Below, one piece after another: positions 7,967-16,387 of a stretch of 22,405 nucleotides of DNA. Every line of letters starts with the position of its first letter. The stretch's first letter is position 1. The DNA comes from an uncultured Clostridia bacterium (GTDB taxonomy: Bacteria; Bacillota; Clostridia; JAAYHZ01), in contig CALCRE010000240.1 in NCBI GenBank assembly GCA_937894465.1, positions 1-22,405 of the forward strand. Reading direction: 5' to 3'. The notes beneath the pieces are model-generated. The model ran no database searches and was not told where the DNA came from. It saw only the letters and a list, made by a program, of their open reading frames with translations. The position numbers and the translations under genes were made by a program.

Positions 7967-9610
7967 TTACTTCACCACTAACTGATCGATGATTTCCTGA
8001 AGAGCCTTTATAATGGTTCTTGCTTCGTTATCGTTGTAATATCCAATGAAATCTCCAAATTCGATCCCGGTTTTTATGACACTTGTTAATGTGTTTCTAT
8101 TGGTATTCGGATCTTCGAAGTCCTTGAACAAGTAAAAAGCAGACCTGTTACTGATCAATCTTGAAAGATCCGAATCAACTTCATTTTGATCAAAATCAAT
8201 TCTTAAGAGCTTTTTGTAATGAATCCCGTCAATTATATAGTTGGATTTCTTTACATAGTCCTCCCATACAGTTTTTGAAGCATTCAGTTCAAAAACCATG
8301 GGCCTTTCCAAATTCCTTGATATCAATCGATCGGTATAATCCCAACCGATGAACAAATTGTCTCCTAAGGATACGGCACTTTGATCGTTCAGTTTGTAAT
8401 GTTTATCTTTGATGCCGTATCTTAATAAGTCATAGATTTCTTCATCGGTATCCAAACAGTTCAAAAAGAATAATGCCGATTCAACAAAAGGTGAAGCACC
8501 GTTGATCAAGTAATTAAGACTGTAGTGGTCATATGTCACCGTACAAGGATTATTCAAAAACAGAATTTCATACTCTTCATTGAACCGGTCCGTGTTACTA
8601 ATACTCTTTAAATAAAATTCATCATATGTAGATAGTTGTATCAAAACAGGAGGAAAAGACATCGGATCATTTGGATCAATATCTTTCGTACCCGGTACAT
8701 CCCAATTTCCTGTCCAATAGAAGGGGATGTCTTGCTCCAAAACAAGATCAGACAGATCTTGATACAGATTGAACGCTTCTAGTAACACAGGTTCGTTCTC
8801 CAGAGCAAGGATAGTTTTCCCTTGATATGCTAGAAGATGACGGAGGTAAACATATCCGTTGTTACCGCAATGCCATGACAAAAAATCTTCAAAGGAGCAA
8901 ATGATTCTGCCCTTGTTCAAATATTTTGAATCTTCTACGGACCGAATCAATCGGTAGAGGTCATCAATTATTTCTATTTGCGGTTTGTCGATAGATTCAT
9001 AATATTCCTTGTAGATCGCCAGAACTTGCAAATTCCCTTGCATATAGGCCGATATGCCGGGTACTCCATAAATCCGATCATTGTATACAACCGCTTCCCT
9101 TATATCGGAGTCAAGGATATATTCATTCACCTGAGGATAATAAAGATTTATATAATCGGTCAAATCCGCAATTTCAAATGTGTTGATCCATTGTTGTAAA
9201 TAATACTGTCGGTCAAACCTCGTCGGGTTCATATTAGGATACTTGCTTTGATGAGGAGAAAACACATCGATACGGTCATTTGATTGGAGTCTTTTACTGA
9301 TGGTTTCGTAATAGTTATGATACGGTATAAATTCCATATTGACTTTGATCATGTGCTTTTCAAGCATTCGTTCTTGCACTTTAGAAATGACCTCTTGGAA
9401 ATTCGGATCATACTTTAAGTCAATGGAAGGATTGGGTGTGTAGATATATGTAATTTCAGTGTTTTGTATATCACCTAACCCCTTCCCCGGTTGGTTGACA
9501 GGCAATGTATACTCCCCTGTAACATCCTTTTCATTACCATCCGGTTGACAACCACTTAAGAACATAATAAATAACGATGCTATTAATATGATAATTAATC
9601 TTTTCTTCAT
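7967..9610 (-). CDS. Solute-binding-protein-like lipoprotein (paralog 2)
   Basis: An intact lipoprotein of 547 residues. I prefer the ATG at 9610 (8 nt from the GGAG SD) to the GTG one codon upstream. The signal peptide ends at LSGC (Cys21), so the protein should be anchored to the outer face of the membrane. Family marks are VNMEFIPYHNYYETISKRL with the following DRIDVF, IADLTDYINLYYPQV, NDRIYGVPG and IYDLLRYGIKDKHYKL. The DLLRYG..D.HYK segment is also found in lipoprotein binding components of oligosaccharide ABC importers, and family-1 solute-binding folds are the best guess. No permease or ATPase gene is near. It follows paralog 3 by 21 bp and precedes paralog 1 by 36 bp, so the three probably share one transcript. 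The ligand is unknown. Confidence 0.85.
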   Translation of the reverse strand: MKKRLIIILIASLFIMFLSGCQPDGNEKDVTGEYTLPVNQPGKGLGDIQNTEITYIYTPNPSIDLKYDPNFQEVISKVQERMLEKHMIKVNMEFIPYHNYYETISKRLQSNDRIDVFSPHQSKYPNMNPTRFDRQYYLQQWINTFEIADLTDYINLYYPQVNEYILDSDIREAVVYNDRIYGVPGISAYMQGNLQVLAIYKEYYESIDKPQIEIIDDLYRLIRSVEDSKYLNKGRIICSFEDFLSWHCGNNGYVYLRHLLAYQGKTILALENEPVLLEAFNLYQDLSDLVLEQDIPFYWTGNWDVPGTKDIDPNDPMSFPPVLIQLSTYDEFYLKSISNTDRFNEEYEILFLNNPCTVTYDHYSLNYLINGASPFVESALFFLNCLDTDEEIYDLLRYGIKDKHYKLNDQSAVSLGDNLFIGWDYTDRLISRNLERPMVFELNASKTVWEDYVKKSNYIIDGIHYKKLLRIDFDQNEVDSDLSRLISNRSAFYLFKDFEDPNTNRNTLTSVIKTGIEFGDFIGYYNDNEARTIIKALQEIIDQLVVK

Positions 9611-9631
9611 CACATAATCTCCTAACCTTCT

Positions 9632-11218
9632 TTAATACTCTTCATTATAGGTTTCCTCAAGAAGCTTTCTTATTTGTTCAACATTTTCTATTGTTACATC
9701 GATCTCCAATATTTGATATAGTCGAAACCTTCTTTTAATCTCTTCTAATCCTTTTGATTCCTCAGATCGTACATCTCGATATTTCTCATGGATTTTTCCA
9801 CTTTCCACATGGAAGCGATCCGGATTATTTGAATTTGAAACAAGCAGCTTTGTCAAATCCTGCATGACCATGTTTTCATATAATCTTTCTTTGATGTAAT
9901 TAATATGATTACCATCTTCACTCAATCGATCTTTAATAAGAGTAAAGGCTCCTCCCGATCCTATATTCACGAGGTGAACACGAGTCAATGCATCGTCGTA
10001 AAACAAGAAGTTATCGGTATGGTCGAACTTGTAATTGACATCTTCAATTCCGTAACCGATCAATTTCCGCGCTTGAGTGTTTGAATGCAACCAGTCGATG
10101 TATTGTACAGCTTTTTCTTTCTCTTCACAGGATTCACTGACCACAAAATAGGGATATTGTACCTGTGTACCGTTGACAATATTAGACGGTTGGTTATATA
10201 GGTAATAAAAATCATAATTTGATATGATAGAATCCATCGAATCAAAACCCAATTCCGAAACATCACTTGAACCTAATATGGCTACATCCGTATTTTCGGT
10301 AATCTCAGAAGGTCGACTGTATGTCTTTATATTATACCCAATAAAATCATTTTTTATGATGTGAATTTGGTCGAATAGTTCCGTTTGTTCAAATCTCTTC
10401 ACACGGCATGTTTCATCTCCATACTTTGCTAAGTAGGAATAAGGTTGAGAAAAATATACACTGTAATATCCTTGTTGATACACCATTGCATTAAAAACAG
10501 ATAAGGGATATACATAGATATTTGCAGACTCTGTAGCATCTGATATGGTTTTACATACTTCCAACGCTTCATAAATATCCGTAGCAGGAATCATCGGATG
10601 CTCTTTCGACAAGGACTTTTTAATCATCAAAACCGGACATCCGGCCCAACTTTCATATAGCGGTATACCGTATAATTTTCCATTTATCCTTGACATATGT
10701 TCTATTTCAGGATATTTCTCAAACAAGGATTTTATACTTGGTGTTTTTTCTGTTATATAGTCCGACAAATCCGTTACTGCATTTTGTGTAATGTAATAGA
10801 TCAGATCATCCCGACCGACTATGTCCGGGTAGTTATACCCATATAAGGAGTCTGCAAAAAATACATCCGGCATTGCCTGACCACTTGCTGTTGTGATTGA
10901 GTTTAACATGGACTGTATTTTCTTTTCATAAGGGGCATAAACATCATCCTCCAAAATATAGTCCATATACACACCGATGGTACTTGTACTTAAAACATTG
11001 AGCTCTTCCACAATGTCTTTCACCATGTCCGGATTTTTGTCCTTTAAATAAGTTATAAAGAAAGACAGGCGGATATAGTCATCATCACTTTTCAATGCTC
11101 CTGATTTTACTGGTGTACTCAGGGATAAATCATTTTCATTTTCCGGAATCATTGAATTACAGCTGCATAGAAAGCAACAAATTATTATTAAAACTAGTAT
11201 TTTCGAATATATCTTCAT
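9632..11218 (-). CDS. Solute-binding-protein-like lipoprotein (paralog 3), close duplicate of paralog 5
   Basis: The start at 11218 (MKIYSKILVL) is chosen because AAAGGAGG lies 10 nt upstream and it opens a clean lipoprotein signal ending LCSC (Cys20). The frame extends 19 codons further up but without a signal-like N-terminus. The 528-residue protein is very similar throughout to paralog 5 (for example DIVEELNVLSTSTIGVYMDY, TDLSDYITEKTPSI, RINGKLYGIPLYE, ARKLIGYGIEDVNYKF). Family marks and the late YGIEDVNYK segment place it with solute-binding-like lipoproteins. It ends NEEY with TAA exactly where paralog 5 continues for 13 more residues. A consensus promoter (11361-11389) and a leader able to hide the SD precede it. 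It probably leads the unit paralog 3-2-1. Its ligand is unknown. Confidence 0.87.
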   Translation of the reverse strand: MKIYSKILVLIIICCFLCSCNSMIPENENDLSLSTPVKSGALKSDDDYIRLSFFITYLKDKNPDMVKDIVEELNVLSTSTIGVYMDYILEDDVYAPYEKKIQSMLNSITTASGQAMPDVFFADSLYGYNYPDIVGRDDLIYYITQNAVTDLSDYITEKTPSIKSLFEKYPEIEHMSRINGKLYGIPLYESWAGCPVLMIKKSLSKEHPMIPATDIYEALEVCKTISDATESANIYVYPLSVFNAMVYQQGYYSVYFSQPYSYLAKYGDETCRVKRFEQTELFDQIHIIKNDFIGYNIKTYSRPSEITENTDVAILGSSDVSELGFDSMDSIISNYDFYYLYNQPSNIVNGTQVQYPYFVVSESCEEKEKAVQYIDWLHSNTQARKLIGYGIEDVNYKFDHTDNFLFYDDALTRVHLVNIGSGGAFTLIKDRLSEDGNHINYIKERLYENMVMQDLTKLLVSNSNNPDRFHVESGKIHEKYRDVRSEESKGLEEIKRRFRLYQILEIDVTIENVEQIRKLLEETYNEEY

Positions 11219-11228
11219 GTTTGCAATT

Positions 11229-11258
11229 CCTCCTTTCTGCGAGGGGCATTCATGGAGG
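11229..11258 (-). promoter_or_regulatory. Possible SD-sequestering hairpin in the paralog 3 leader
   Basis: In the transcript CCTCC (11258-11254) can pair with the GGAGG core of the SD (11233-11229) across a 20-nt loop, with AA/TT pairs possible at the base. The duplicate gene (paralog 5) has an independent version: ACCTT (14725-14729) and AAGGT (14737-14741) as plus-strand arms that enclose part of its SD. Translational control is therefore possible but unproven. Confidence 0.35.
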
Positions 11259-11522
11259 TTATGAGGCATTCTCACAACTTTTCGTCCTTTTTTGATTGGC
11301 TCATTGCATTTAGTTCTTTGACGATTTGATTGGTCGTTTCAGCTAACGATTCCTAAATTAACAATAACATACATTAATCATATTGACAATTCATTTTTGC
11401 ATTATCCGGCTATTTTACCGCATACCCTGTATATCTTGATAAATGCCTGATCACGAGAGGGTTTTATTTTGTTTGTCTTAGAAAATGGTATATCAATACA
11501 TTCCTCACACCATCCTTTAAAT
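11259..11522 (-). promoter_or_regulatory. Intergenic region with the promoter of the paralog 3-2-1 unit
   Basis: The gap separates paralog 4 from paralog 3. On the minus strand TTGTCA (11389-11384), a 17-bp spacer and TATTGT (11366-11361) form a convincing promoter about 140 bp before the paralog 3 start, giving a long leader. No convincing terminator for the upstream gene was found on the minus strand. On the plus strand CCCT...AGGG arms followed by TTTTATTTTG (11426-11476) are only a weak hairpin. Nothing else was recognised. Confidence 0.65.
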
Positions 11523-13064
11523 TTATTTTGCAGGAAGAAGATGATTTTTGTAAACCTCAATATACTGATCCAGATCCTCATGATGAATCAATTCAACGAA
11601 ATCCTCCACCGATAAGCCGGCTTTTATTTTAGAATACAACTCCCAATTTTCCATATCCATCCAGAACGGATTGATAGACCTTATTCCCCTGAATTTACTA
11701 ATCTCCAAAAGTTCCTTGTTCTCAATGATATAGCGATTGGATTCAAGATAATTTTCAAGAGAATAAGGAACCTTGACGATATTATGGGTTCGAAAATAAA
11801 AGGTGTCATCATGTTCATAGGCAAATTGCCTTTCCAGATCCGGTATAAAAATCGAGGAAGAACGCCAGTTAAACACATTTTTCATATTTGTTTTAAATTC
11901 AACCTTCTCTCCTGCAAGTTTAAAATTCACGTTATTTACACCGTATCGGAGCAAATCATACACTTGATTGTGGGTATGGAGCAGGTTCAAAAATTCAAGG
12001 GCTTCTTTTGCTTTCCCGTGATCCGTTATACAATATTGCGGTTTGGCCTTATAGGAAACATAATATGAACGATCAAGATTTAATAAGTTCACTTTGTATT
12101 GATCGTTAAATTGAGAATAACCTAACAGGCCGTTTGTAATGAAATCACTATGTAAACATGCATACACAGGATAGCGATTTTTTAAAACAGCATCCATGGA
12201 ATTGACTGCAGGTTGATTCATATCGGCCGGCAATTCCCGCAGTAAACCGTCAGTCAACATGCTTTGGTACAGCAAATATGCATCAGTAAAATCAGGTGCA
12301 TATTCCATGGGGATGATTTCCTTATTATTCGAATCATAAACAATTCCAAAGTCCAAATAATGATACCCTGTGTGTTCCATATAAAGTCTGATGAACAGAT
12401 CGACATCCATATAGAATACATAATCGTTCTTTAATAATTCTTTTTCCTTGCACTTGTTATAAAACTTCAGAAATTGAGAAAAATTATTGATTTCATCTGT
12501 GTCGGTTGCCTGAAGTAAAGCTCGATCTGCAACAACCGTATACAGATTGCTAAATCGATATCCACCATAACAAGGTGGAAGATAAAGCCTGCCGTCGATG
12601 CCATATAGGTTTATAAACTCCGGATCTGTTTTAAGCATTTCTGCCCCAATGGGATAATGATCCGGTAACAAATCTGTTAGATCAGCCAATTGATATTGCG
12701 ACACAATATCCATGGTTAAGTCATCCAATACGGTATTGTAATCAAAAACATCCACTTGATCCCCTGAGTTGATTCGTTGTGCCAATTGGTTTTTGTATTC
12801 GGAAGGAGGGGCAAATTCAAAATTCACACGTAATTTTAATATATTCTCTGTGATCTCAGTAATCTCATCACACATGGCAGTATGATCGATGGAACGACTA
12901 AAACCGGCATCAACTCCGTAGAAATAAAGGGTTATGCCGGTGTAAGCCATTGTTTCCACCGCTTTTTGCTCTGTTGTTGTGGTAGAATCAGGGTCTTGAT
13001 TCATATCGCTGCAAGCACTAAAAAACACGATAATGATGATCATAGACAACCGTAAAAGCCTCAT
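11523..13064 (-). CDS. Solute-binding-protein-like lipoprotein (paralog 4)
   Basis: An intact 513-residue lipoprotein. The signal peptide MRLLRLSMIIIIVFFSAC gives lipobox Cys18. The SD is AAAGGAGG, 8 nt before ATG. Family marks are VNFEFAPPSEYKNQLAQRI with the following DQVDVFDYN, LADLTDLLPDHYPIG, DGRLYLPPCYGG and VYDLLRYGVNNVNFKL. The pattern FNWRSSS.FIPDL after the last mark resembles FNWWPSIVND in paralog 1, so these two share a C-terminal subtype distinct from paralogs 3, 5 and 6. It lies 28 bp downstream of paralog 5, probably cotranscribed. A surface binding protein for an oligosaccharide or peptide is the best inference; the partner transporter is not in the window. Confidence 0.85.
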   Translation of the reverse strand: MRLLRLSMIIIIVFFSACSDMNQDPDSTTTTEQKAVETMAYTGITLYFYGVDAGFSRSIDHTAMCDEITEITENILKLRVNFEFAPPSEYKNQLAQRINSGDQVDVFDYNTVLDDLTMDIVSQYQLADLTDLLPDHYPIGAEMLKTDPEFINLYGIDGRLYLPPCYGGYRFSNLYTVVADRALLQATDTDEINNFSQFLKFYNKCKEKELLKNDYVFYMDVDLFIRLYMEHTGYHYLDFGIVYDSNNKEIIPMEYAPDFTDAYLLYQSMLTDGLLRELPADMNQPAVNSMDAVLKNRYPVYACLHSDFITNGLLGYSQFNDQYKVNLLNLDRSYYVSYKAKPQYCITDHGKAKEALEFLNLLHTHNQVYDLLRYGVNNVNFKLAGEKVEFKTNMKNVFNWRSSSIFIPDLERQFAYEHDDTFYFRTHNIVKVPYSLENYLESNRYIIENKELLEISKFRGIRSINPFWMDMENWELYSKIKAGLSVEDFVELIHHEDLDQYIEVYKNHLLPAK

Positions 13065-13092
13065 TTTATATACCTCCTTTTACCTTTTCTTA

Positions 13093-14712
13093 CTATCGCT
13101 GAAGCGAACAGATGAGGGCATTGATTTCATCCAAATACTCTTCATTATAGGTTTCCTCAAGGAGCTTTCTCACATATTCAACATTCTCCAAGGTAACATC
13201 ATCCTCCAAAATCTGATCTAGCCGAAACATTCTTTTAACCTCTCTTAAACCTTTGGATTCCTCATTTATTACAGAGCGAAACTTCTCATGAATTCTTCCG
13301 CTTTCCTCATGGAAGCGATCCAAATTATTTGAATTTGAAACAAGTAGCTTTGTCAAATCCTGCATCACCATGTTTTCAACTAATCTTTCCTTGACGTAAT
13401 TGATATGATTTGTATCTTTACTCAGCCGGTCAGTAGCAAGGGTAAAGGCTCCTCCCGGGCCTATATTCACAAGTTGAACCAGAGTCAATGCATAGTCGTA
13501 ATACAGGTAATTGTCAATATGGTTAAACTTGTAATTGACATCTTCAATGCCAAAACCAATCAATTTACGTGCTTGCATATTTGAATGTAGCCAGTCGATG
13601 TATTGTACAGCCTTTTCTTTTTTTTCACAGGATTCACTGACGACAAAATAAGGATATTGCATCTGTATACCGTTGACAATATTAGGTGGTTCATTATACA
13701 GGTAATAAAAGTCATAATTCGTTATGATAGAATCCATGGAGGCAAAAACTAATTCCGAAATATGATCACTTGAAGCCAATAGGGCTATATCCATATCTTC
13801 TGTGATTTCGGAGAGCCGATAGAATGTTTTCATGTCATACTTTATAAAGTCATTTTTCATGATATGAATTTGGTCAAATAGTTCTGTTTGCTCAAATCTC
13901 TCTACATGGCATATATCATCTCCATACTTTGCTAAATAGGAGTAAGCTTGTGAAAAATACACACTATAATATCCTTGTTGATACATCATTGCCTTCAAAA
14001 CAGCTTTAGGGTCCACATAGATATTAGCGGACTCAGTAGCATCTGATATGGTTTTACACACATCCAACGCTTCATATATATCTGTAGCAGTATAATCGGA
14101 ATGCTCTTTTGACAAGGACTTTTTAATCATCAACACAGGACATTTCATGAAATTTTCATATAACGGAACACCGTATAGTTTACCGTTTATTCTTGACATA
14201 TACTCCATCTCAGGATATTTTTCGAATATGGCTTTTATACTTGGTGTTTTCTCAGTAATATATTCCGACAGATCCGTTACTGCATTTTGTGTTATGTAAT
14301 AGATCAAATCATCCCGACCATGCATTTCCGGATAATTGAGTCCGTATAAAGAGTCTGCAAAAAATAGATCCGGTATTGCCTGACCGCTTGCTGTTGCAAC
14401 TGAATTGATCATGGACTGGATTTTCTTTTCATATGGAGTATTGTCATCTAATAAAATATAGTCCATGTACACGCCGATGGTACTTGTACTTAAAACATTG
14501 AGCTCTTCCACAATAACTTTAACCATATCGGGATTTCTGTCCTTAAAATAATTTACAAGAAGAGACAGACGTATATAATCATCATTTTTTATATCACTTG
14601 ATTCTACTGTCGTTTCGGATAAATCAGCATCATTCTCCAAAGTCACAGAACTGCAACTACATAGCAAACAAAAAATCAATATCAAAGCTTGAATTTTCAA
14701 GTATCGCTTCAT
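13093..14712 (-). CDS. Solute-binding-protein-like lipoprotein (paralog 5), close duplicate of paralog 3
   Basis: An intact 539-residue lipoprotein with signal MKRYLKIQALILIFCLLCSC (lipobox Cys20). The SD is AAGGTGG, 10 nt upstream. Most of its length aligns with paralog 3 with few gaps, including long nearly identical DNA stretches such as the region coding KLLVSNSNN near the C-terminus. The two genes therefore arose by a fairly recent duplication. Their 5' flanks also share TCGCAG.AAGG.GGA. It differs from paralog 3 by a 13-residue C-terminal extension (LDEINALICSLQR). Marks are TDLSEYITEKTPSI, RINGKLYGVPLYE and ARKLIGFGIEDVNYKF. It is first in the unit paralog 5-4. Its own promoter is not clear: a TATAAT at 14974-14979 on the minus strand lacks a good -35. 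Confidence 0.87.
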   Translation of the reverse strand: MKRYLKIQALILIFCLLCSCSSVTLENDADLSETTVESSDIKNDDYIRLSLLVNYFKDRNPDMVKVIVEELNVLSTSTIGVYMDYILLDDNTPYEKKIQSMINSVATASGQAIPDLFFADSLYGLNYPEMHGRDDLIYYITQNAVTDLSEYITEKTPSIKAIFEKYPEMEYMSRINGKLYGVPLYENFMKCPVLMIKKSLSKEHSDYTATDIYEALDVCKTISDATESANIYVDPKAVLKAMMYQQGYYSVYFSQAYSYLAKYGDDICHVERFEQTELFDQIHIMKNDFIKYDMKTFYRLSEITEDMDIALLASSDHISELVFASMDSIITNYDFYYLYNEPPNIVNGIQMQYPYFVVSESCEKKEKAVQYIDWLHSNMQARKLIGFGIEDVNYKFNHIDNYLYYDYALTLVQLVNIGPGGAFTLATDRLSKDTNHINYVKERLVENMVMQDLTKLLVSNSNNLDRFHEESGRIHEKFRSVINEESKGLREVKRMFRLDQILEDDVTLENVEYVRKLLEETYNEEYLDEINALICSLQR

Positions 14713-15421
14713 GTTTTTTAATCCACCTTCCTGCGAAAGGTACCGCCCTATCGCCTTCTATATTCAGATTGCCTTCATCCGTGTCACCGACAACCAAAAA
14801 AGCAATCTAACATCCTTGTGACATGATTTGTTACCTAACCGCCTTACCACACGCACACCAATAGTTTTTCGACCCCAAATAAAAAATTAAGTTCCTTTTT
14901 AAAGTTATGAATAATAAATAACCTTAAAACCTTTTCTTAACCAAATCCAATTGTTCAATATTCATTTTTGCTATCGATTATATGATTCCTACCATAACAT
15001 TACCATATGTGAATTACACTTTCAATACTTTTTGTACTTTTTGTATTTAGTATCCATTCGTATATCTATGATAAAAGCCGGACTTTCAAGTGATTGTCCA
15101 TACTCGATTAGTTCGTAATCTCACTAATAATGCTTGGCTCATATAATTTTACGGTTTCCTTCGACAGCAAAATAAAATTGAATTGTCTATTTGAACAGCC
15201 TCCAATTGTAATAATAACGGTTTATTGACATGCAAGTCATTATAATTACAAAGGAGGCGTTTTTACCATCAGTTACAGGCTACTCATTCTATTCTCCCCA
15301 CTTTAGCTAAGAAGTTAAATTCTTTATATGTAAGTATCGTGTTCATTACGGTCTTTTAATATTAGCAAAAGTGCTCCATAAACCTTAATTGAACATCTTA
15401 ATCCCTGGTCCGCTGCTCTGA
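14713..15421. other. Gene-free region with an orphan promoter
   Basis: This stretch holds the AT-rich leader of paralog 5 (about 14713-15000), with no decisive promoter, and the orphan plus-strand promoter and SD at 15225-15257 listed separately. Between 15260 and 15421 I see neither a coding frame with an SD nor a repeat. It looks like eroded intergenic DNA. Confidence 0.5.
15225..15257 (+). promoter_or_regulatory. Orphan operator, -10 box and Shine-Dalgarno without a gene
   Basis: TTGACATGCAAGTCAT (15225-15240) contains a TGAC-N6-GTCA dyad, followed at once by TATAAT (15241-15246) and, 4 bp on, by a perfect AAGGAGG (15251-15257). The compact layout resembles self-regulated promoters of MarR-like repressor genes (inference). 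No ATG, GTG or TTG follows at a usable distance and no frame is open, so the gene it served appears deleted. Confidence 0.5.
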
Positions 15422-15748
15422 TTAATGCGGACACATTTTTACATAGTTATCTCCTGTATAACTAGGGCATAGAGGGTAAAGGTGATCCATTTCGCACAGA
15501 TGAAAAGTCTCTGTATAATCATACATGTGACCGGCCATCCATTCTTTTCCCGTATACTGGAAGTAATCCCAGCCAGTCTTTTGGTTATATTCACAAGTCA
15601 TGCAAATGTAAGTTCCATACACAATACCTGTGCAAATATCCTGTAGATAGTCTGCTCCACATAAGCATAAAGCGGACACGGGTTGCGATGAAAAAACCAT
15701 TGATGTAAAAACCATTATCAATAAAAAATACATTATTACTCTCTTCAT
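15422..15748 (-). CDS. Small secreted cysteine-rich protein
   Basis: A 108-residue protein with a clear Sec signal (MKRVIMYFLLIMVFTSMVFS, probable cleavage near SSQPVSA-LC). The mature part of about 82 residues has eight cysteines: CLC at its start, one in LQDIC, CMTC, and three in HLCEMDHLYPLC and KMCPH. Several histidines and aromatics are present too. Eight cysteines suggest either disulfide bonding or a metal-binding knuckle (CxxC, CxC). The SD GAGGAG lies 6 nt before ATG. I do not recognise the family. It has no close neighbour on its strand. A secreted effector, bacteriocin-like peptide or metal-binding surface protein are all possible; none is supported further. Confidence 0.7.
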   Translation of the reverse strand: MKRVIMYFLLIMVFTSMVFSSQPVSALCLCGADYLQDICTGIVYGTYICMTCEYNQKTGWDYFQYTGKEWMAGHMYDYTETFHLCEMDHLYPLCPSYTGDNYVKMCPH

Positions 15749-16087
15749 TGTTTACTCCTCTTCAACATTATTTTTTTACTTGTGGTCAGTAGTTGTTGCA
15801 ACTTTAGATTAGGTTTATTACGAAACTACCAAAATGACTTTAGAAAATGCTATAAACTTTTATAAATAATCGATTTTAGCCGTTCTCTCCTTTTACCTGT
15901 TTTACCAGTTCGATTTACCAAGAAGTCAGGTATTGTTTTGGAAAAATCGATATCACCACCTTTTTGAAATCTCTATTATGTACCAATAACGAACACAATA
16001 CTTTCCGATTACCTTTTAAACGTGTAAATAGTTTTTAGAACATAAAAGTCACTAATCTTTTGTTGGTATATTATATATAATACTGCT
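15749..16087. other. AT-rich gene-free region
   Basis: No coding frame with an SD was found. A weak minus-strand promoter (TTGCAA, 17 bp, TAAAAA) may sit just before the Cys-rich gene. On the plus strand TATAAT (16076-16081) lies just upstream of the structured RNA candidate, but without a good -35. Confidence 0.4.
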
Positions 16088-16272
16088 AAACCATTTTCCA
16101 TCGAGTTAAACTCATATAAAAGTCCTTTCAGGTTGAAGAGACAAGGGTCCGTGTTCTTAACGAGCAGGACCAGCGAACTATGCGATGGGCCACCGGTAAT
16201 CCTTTTAGATTATGAAACCACCCGGGCGGAATATCACCCGAAGGATTTCCTATCAGAATATTCCGGTTTTTG
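16088..16272 (+). ncRNA. Candidate structured RNA, class unassigned
   Basis: The stretch from about 16120 is richer in GC than its AT-rich surroundings and folds extensively. GGTCC-G-TGTTC pairs with GAGCAGGACC (16146-16171). TAATC pairs with GATTA (16197-16212). CGGG pairs with CCCG near 16223-16240. In competition with the last stem, CGGAATAT (about 16227-16234) pairs perfectly with ATATTCCG (about 16257-16264) and is followed by TTTTT, a terminator shape. A TATAAT (16076-16081) is placed to start the transcript near 16088. Mutually exclusive terminator and antiterminator-like stems recall a riboswitch or leader, but nothing intact follows directly. A widespread Firmicutes RNA or a transposon-associated RNA is equally possible. 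I could not match it to any class by eye. Confidence 0.5.
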
Positions 16273-16334
16273 ACGGTTGATTATTCCGACAATTTAACAA
16301 ATGCACTATTGCCTTGTAATATAATGGTATAAAT

Positions 16335-16387
16335 ATAGGCATTTCTTGTTATGATTTATATATTAAATCATAACAAGAAATGCCTAT
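16335..16387. repeat. Perfect 24-bp inverted repeat with 5-bp spacer
   Basis: The arms 16335-16358 and 16364-16387 are exact reverse complements around TATAT. The hairpin is AT-rich (ends ATAGGCATTTC...GAAATGCCTAT) and no T-run follows on either strand, so it is not a standard terminator. It sits directly upstream of the lipoprotein C-terminal fragment. It could be a cruciform, a MITE-like or mobile-element end, or an RNA hairpin. Confidence 0.85.

Noticed and set aside
9611..9613. GTG start for paralog 2
   Set aside because: The next codon, ATG at 9610, has better SD spacing (8 versus 5 nt) and gives the same signal peptide.
11219..11275. 19-codon N-terminal extension of paralog 3
   Set aside because: It would put a polar stretch before the lipoprotein signal; the SD sits just before the internal ATG at 11218.
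11272..11352. Minus-strand 26-residue frame (ESLAETTNQIVKELNAMSQS...) in the paralog 3 leader
   Set aside because: It has no start codon with an SD and begins right after a stop; it may be chance or an old gene end, but too short to support.
16120..16272. Structured RNA called as a named riboswitch, T-box, group I/II intron or HEARO RNA
   Set aside because: None of the diagnostic core sequences I know for these classes could be matched; an Rfam search is needed to decide.
16335..16387. Inverted repeat as a rho-independent terminator
   Set aside because: AT-rich stem with no T-run on either strand.
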